Below are positions 4,449-7,181 of a DNA stretch of 7,181 bases, piece after piece. The stretch spans positions 1-7,181 of the forward strand of contig CAYMAX010000066.1 of assembly GCA_964388595.1 (NCBI GenBank), read 5' to 3'. The notes beneath the pieces are model-generated. The model had not been told where the DNA came from. It ran no database searches and worked only from the letters and a program-made list of their open reading frames with translations. A program made the position numbers and the translations under genes. The stretch comes from CAYMAX01 sp964388595. GTDB taxonomy: Bacteria > Bacteroidota > Bacteroidia > Bacteroidales > UBA932. Positions within the stretch are counted from its first letter, which is position 1, and each line of letters starts with the position of its first letter.

Positions 4449-7181
4449 ATCACTATATTAATGATTTTGGAAGGAACCACAATCACTTTTTTGACATTCG
4501 CTCCTGAAAGATATTTGACAGTATTGGCATCGGCCAGCACTGCTGTCTCTACCTCTTTAGGAGAGAGGTTTTTGGACAATGTAATCTTAAACCGCATTTT
4601 TCCATTGAAAGAGACAGGATATTCAAAAGTGTCTTCAAGAGTATATTGTTCTTCATAGAGAGGATATTTGGCAAAAGAGATGCTCTCTTTGTGACCCAAA
4701 TATTGCCACAACTCCTCACAAATATGGGGTGCAAATGGAGAGAGGAGTATCACTATCGGCTCCAAAACACTTCTGCTGCAGCATTTCAAATCTGAAAGTT
4801 CATTAATAGCTATCATGAAGGCACTTACTGAAGTATTGAATGAAAATGATTCGATATCCCCTTCAACCTTTCTGATAAGTTTGTGAAGTATTTTCATCTC
4901 TGATGCAGATGGAGCAACATCACGTACCAATGATTCTTCTCCTTTGAAAAATAATCTCCAGAGCTTTTTGAGAAATCTGTGCACGCCATCGATACCTTTG
5001 GTATCCCATGGTTTGGATTGTTCCAGGGGACCTAGGAACATCTCGTACATTCTGAGAGTATCGGCTCCATAATCGTGACAGATTTGGTCGGGATTGACGA
5101 CATTAAACATAGACTTGCTCATCTTCTCGACAGCCCAACCGCAAATATACTCCCCGTTCTCAAGAATAAATTCTGCATCTTTATAGTCAGGCATCCAATC
5201 TCTGAAAGCATTTATATCGAGTCTGTCATTGGCGACAAGATTGACATTGACATGAATCTCAGTAGTCTCATATTTATCTTTCAAACCCACCGACACGAAC
5301 TTATTGGTATTAATGATTCGGTAAACGAAATTGGAACGTCCTTGTATCATCCCTTGATTAATAAGTTTCCTGAATGGCTCTTTCTCGCAGACACATCCCA
5401 TATCATAAAGGAATTTATTCCAAAAACGAGAATAGATAAGATGGCCTGTGGCATGTTCAGTGCCCCCTATGTAAAGATCGACATTTCTCCAATATTGATC
5501 TGCCTTTTCTCCCACCAGAGCATTGTCATTGTGAGGGTCCATATATCTGAGATAGTAGGCACTACTACCTGCAAACCCGGGCATTGTACTTTTTTCTATG
5601 GGATAGCCTTTGTATGTCCAGTTTTCTGCCCTTGCCAATGGCGGTTCTCCCGATTCTGTGGGAAGGTATTTATCTACCTCGGGAAGTTCGAGAGGAAGAG
5701 AAGAGAAATCAATGGGGGTAGGTATTCCATCTTTGTAGTAAATTGGAAATGGTTCTCCCCAATATCTTTGTCTTGAGAAAATCGCATCGCGGAGTCTGTA
5801 ATTGATTTTTCTCTTGCCGATACCCATCTCTTCCACTTTGTCGATGGCAGCAGGGATGGCCTGAGCTACAGTCATACCATTGAGAAATCCCGAATTACAC
5901 ATAATCCCTTCTTTCGCCTCAAAACTTTCTTGTGAGACATCGCAACCCTCTATCAACGGGACGATGGGCAGATGGAACTGTTTGGCAAAAGCATAGTCCC
6001 TGCTATCATGAGCAGGAACAGCCATAATGGCACCTGTACCATACCCAGCCAGGACATATTCTGATATCCAGATAGGAACATTTTGCTGCGTCAGTGGATT
6101 TTGGGCATAAGAACCGGAGAAGACACCGGTGACCTTCCTCGTCTCTGCCATTCTTTCCCTTTCAGTCTTTTTCTTGGCCATAAGGAGATATTCATCTACT
6201 GCAGAACGTTGTTCAGGTGTAGTCAATTTCTCCACCCATTCACTTTCGGGAGCCAAGACCATAAAAGTCACACCGAAAATAGTATCAGCCCTGGTGGTAA
6301 AGATGGTCATATCATATTGGGCAGTGCCATTGCTGACTTTAAAAACCATCTCTGCACCTTGTGAACGACCTATCCAGTTGCGCTGCATATCCTTCAGTGA
6401 ATCTGACCATTGCAAACCTTCAATATCATTGAGCAATCTCTCCGCATAAGCCGAAACACGCAATTGCCACTGAAGCATCTTCTTCTGCTCCACAGGGAAA
6501 CCGCCTCTCACCGAAAGGCCCTCTTTGACCTCATCGTTGGCAAGAACAGTTCCAAGCTTGGGGCACCAATTGACAGAAGTTTCGCCTTGATAGGCAATGC
6601 GATAATGCATCAGGATATCACTCTTGCGGGCCTCATCAAAACCATTCCAATCTTTGGCACTGAATAATTCCACGGCGGAACAGGCGGCATTGACCCGGAG
6701 ATTGCCCTCCATTTCAAACCTCCTGATAAGGTCTGCTATCGGCATGGCTTTATCTGTATCTCTGTCATACCAGTGACCGAACATCTCCAGAAAAGCCCAT
6801 TGTGTCCATTTGTAATACTTCGGGTCGCAAGTCCTCACCTCTCTGGACCAATCGTATGAAAAGCCGATACGGTCCATTTGCTCTCTGTATCTTTTGATAT
6901 TCAGCTCAGTAGTCTGAGCAGGGTGCTTCCCTGTCTGAATCGCATATTGTTCTGCCGGGAGTCCGAAAGCATCATATCCCATAGGGTGCAGCACATTATA
7001 TCCCTTGAGCCTTTTGTATCTGCTATATATGTCGCTCGCAATATAACCCAGGGGATGTCCCACATGAAGACCTGCACCTGATGGGTATGGAAACATATCC
7101 AAAACATAATATTTGGGCCTGGATGAATCATAATCGACCTTATAAGTCTGGTGGTGACGCCAATACTCCTGCCACTTCTTT
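4445..7181 (-). CDS. leuS: leucyl-tRNA synthetase, extreme N-terminus outside the window
   Basis: Class Ia synthetase that charges tRNA-Leu with leucine in the cytoplasm. The visible frame has 911 whole codons before the TGA; it begins at KKWQEYW, so only about ten N-terminal residues should be missing. The HIGH-type motif HVGH is at 7066-7055 after FPYPSGAGL. The CP1 editing domain includes TTRADT (6298-6281) and AVPAHDSRDYAF, with the conserved editing-site Asp at 6007-6005. A leucine-specific insertion precedes KMSKS (5125-5111). The anticodon-binding helical bundle follows (with SPFAPHICEELW), then a small C-terminal domain ending near VPSKIINIVI. Relative to E. coli LeuRS there is an insertion of about 60 residues before NWCP (codons near 6770-6590). 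The zinc-site cysteines of the following ZN-1 segment are absent. As I recall them, Bacteroides LeuRS proteins share both traits, so I read them as phylum traits, not damage. The stop overlaps the yitT start by 4 bp. Confidence 0.97.
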   Translation of the reverse strand, partial: KKWQEYWRHHQTYKVDYDSSRPKYYVLDMFPYPSGAGLHVGHPLGYIASDIYSRYKRLKGYNVLHPMGYDAFGLPAEQYAIQTGKHPAQTTELNIKRYREQMDRIGFSYDWSREVRTCDPKYYKWTQWAFLEMFGHWYDRDTDKAMPIADLIRRFEMEGNLRVNAACSAVELFSAKDWNGFDEARKSDILMHYRIAYQGETSVNWCPKLGTVLANDEVKEGLSVRGGFPVEQKKMLQWQLRVSAYAERLLNDIEGLQWSDSLKDMQRNWIGRSQGAEMVFKVSNGTAQYDMTIFTTRADTIFGVTFMVLAPESEWVEKLTTPEQRSAVDEYLLMAKKKTERERMAETRKVTGVFSGSYAQNPLTQQNVPIWISEYVLAGYGTGAIMAVPAHDSRDYAFAKQFHLPIVPLIEGCDVSQESFEAKEGIMCNSGFLNGMTVAQAIPAAIDKVEEMGIGKRKINYRLRDAIFSRQRYWGEPFPIYYKDGIPTPIDFSSLPLELPEVDKYLPTESGEPPLARAENWTYKGYPIEKSTMPGFAGSSAYYLRYMDPHNDNALVGEKADQYWRNVDLYIGGTEHATGHLIYSRFWNKFLYDMGCVCEKEPFRKLINQGMIQGRSNFVYRIINTNKFVSVGLKDKYETTEIHVNVNLVANDRLDINAFRDWMPDYKDAEFILENGEYICGWAVEKMSKSMFNVVNPDQICHDYGADTLRMYEMFLGPLEQSKPWDTKGIDGVHRFLKKLWRLFFKGEESLVRDVAPSASEMKILHKLIRKVEGDIESFSFNTSVSAFMIAINELSDLKCCSRSVLEPIVILLSPFAPHICEELWQYLGHKESISFAKYPLYEEQYTLEDTFEYPVSFNGKMRFKITLSKNLSPKEVETAVLADANTVKYLSGANVKKVIVVPSKIINIVI

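Noticed and set aside
5075..5776. A 233-codon open frame on the plus strand opposite leuS.
   Set aside because: It lies wholly antisense to the well-conserved leuS coding sequence, resembles no family I know, and has no start signals. It is a shadow frame.
6590..6770. The extra segment and missing zinc-site cysteines in LeuRS as a novel domain or damage.
   Set aside because: As I recall LeuRS sequences from Bacteroides, they have the same insertion and the same cysteine-free ZN-1 region, so this is a phylum feature.
7100..7102. A leuS start at this TTG, giving an 885-residue protein.
   Set aside because: The frame stays open to the right edge and encodes the conserved KKWQEYW and YYVLDMFPYPSG residues, so the true start lies beyond the window.
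1..7181. A hidden defence system, mobile element, CRISPR array or RNA gene.
   Set aside because: Nearly all of the window is taken up by recognisable genes on one strand. The two intergenic gaps (87 and 127 bp) contain no repeat arrays, tRNA-like folds or transposase remnants that I can see.

Overview
This window reads as ordinary chromosomal DNA of a Bacteroidota bacterium, most likely Bacteroidales. The leucyl-tRNA synthetase and the ABC-F protein carry phylum-typical sequence. leuS is followed directly by yitT, there are exact matches to the Bacteroidota -7 promoter element (TAnnTTTG), and most starts lack a Shine-Dalgarno sequence. Base composition is about 45% G+C in the coding lines I counted and about 37% in the leftmost gene. 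Every gene lies on the minus strand, so transcription runs from right to left.

Right half (7181 to 2662): a leucyl-tRNA synthetase gene, whose first few codons lie beyond the right edge, runs into two tandem paralogous YitT-family membrane protein genes. leuS and the first yitT share an ATGA overlap. The two yitT genes overlap by 52 bp. The second has a strong AGGAGG ribosome binding site inside the first, and the overlap also contains an A7 run in the phase of a canonical -1 slippery heptamer (A AAA AAA). The three genes look like one transcription unit. The possible frameshift fusion of the two YitT proteins is the most interesting candidate here, but it is unproven.

Middle (2661 to 2112): an AT-rich 127-bp gap holds a 9-bp inverted repeat and a probable promoter. 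It is followed by a small gene for a stand-alone AraC-type DNA-binding domain with no sensor domain. Its 3' end runs 44 bp into the next gene.

Left half (2155 to 1): a complete ABC-F ATPase gene of the EttA type, a translation factor, probably with its own promoter inside the end of the regulator gene. After an 87-bp gap comes the 5' part of a carboxymuconolactone decarboxylase/AhpD-like gene with a CxxC...H motif, cut off by the left edge.

Functionally, leuS and ettA both serve translation. The YitT pair has no established function, and the AraC-like protein may regulate itself and/or ettA. I saw no RNA genes, mobile elements, CRISPR arrays or phage genes.
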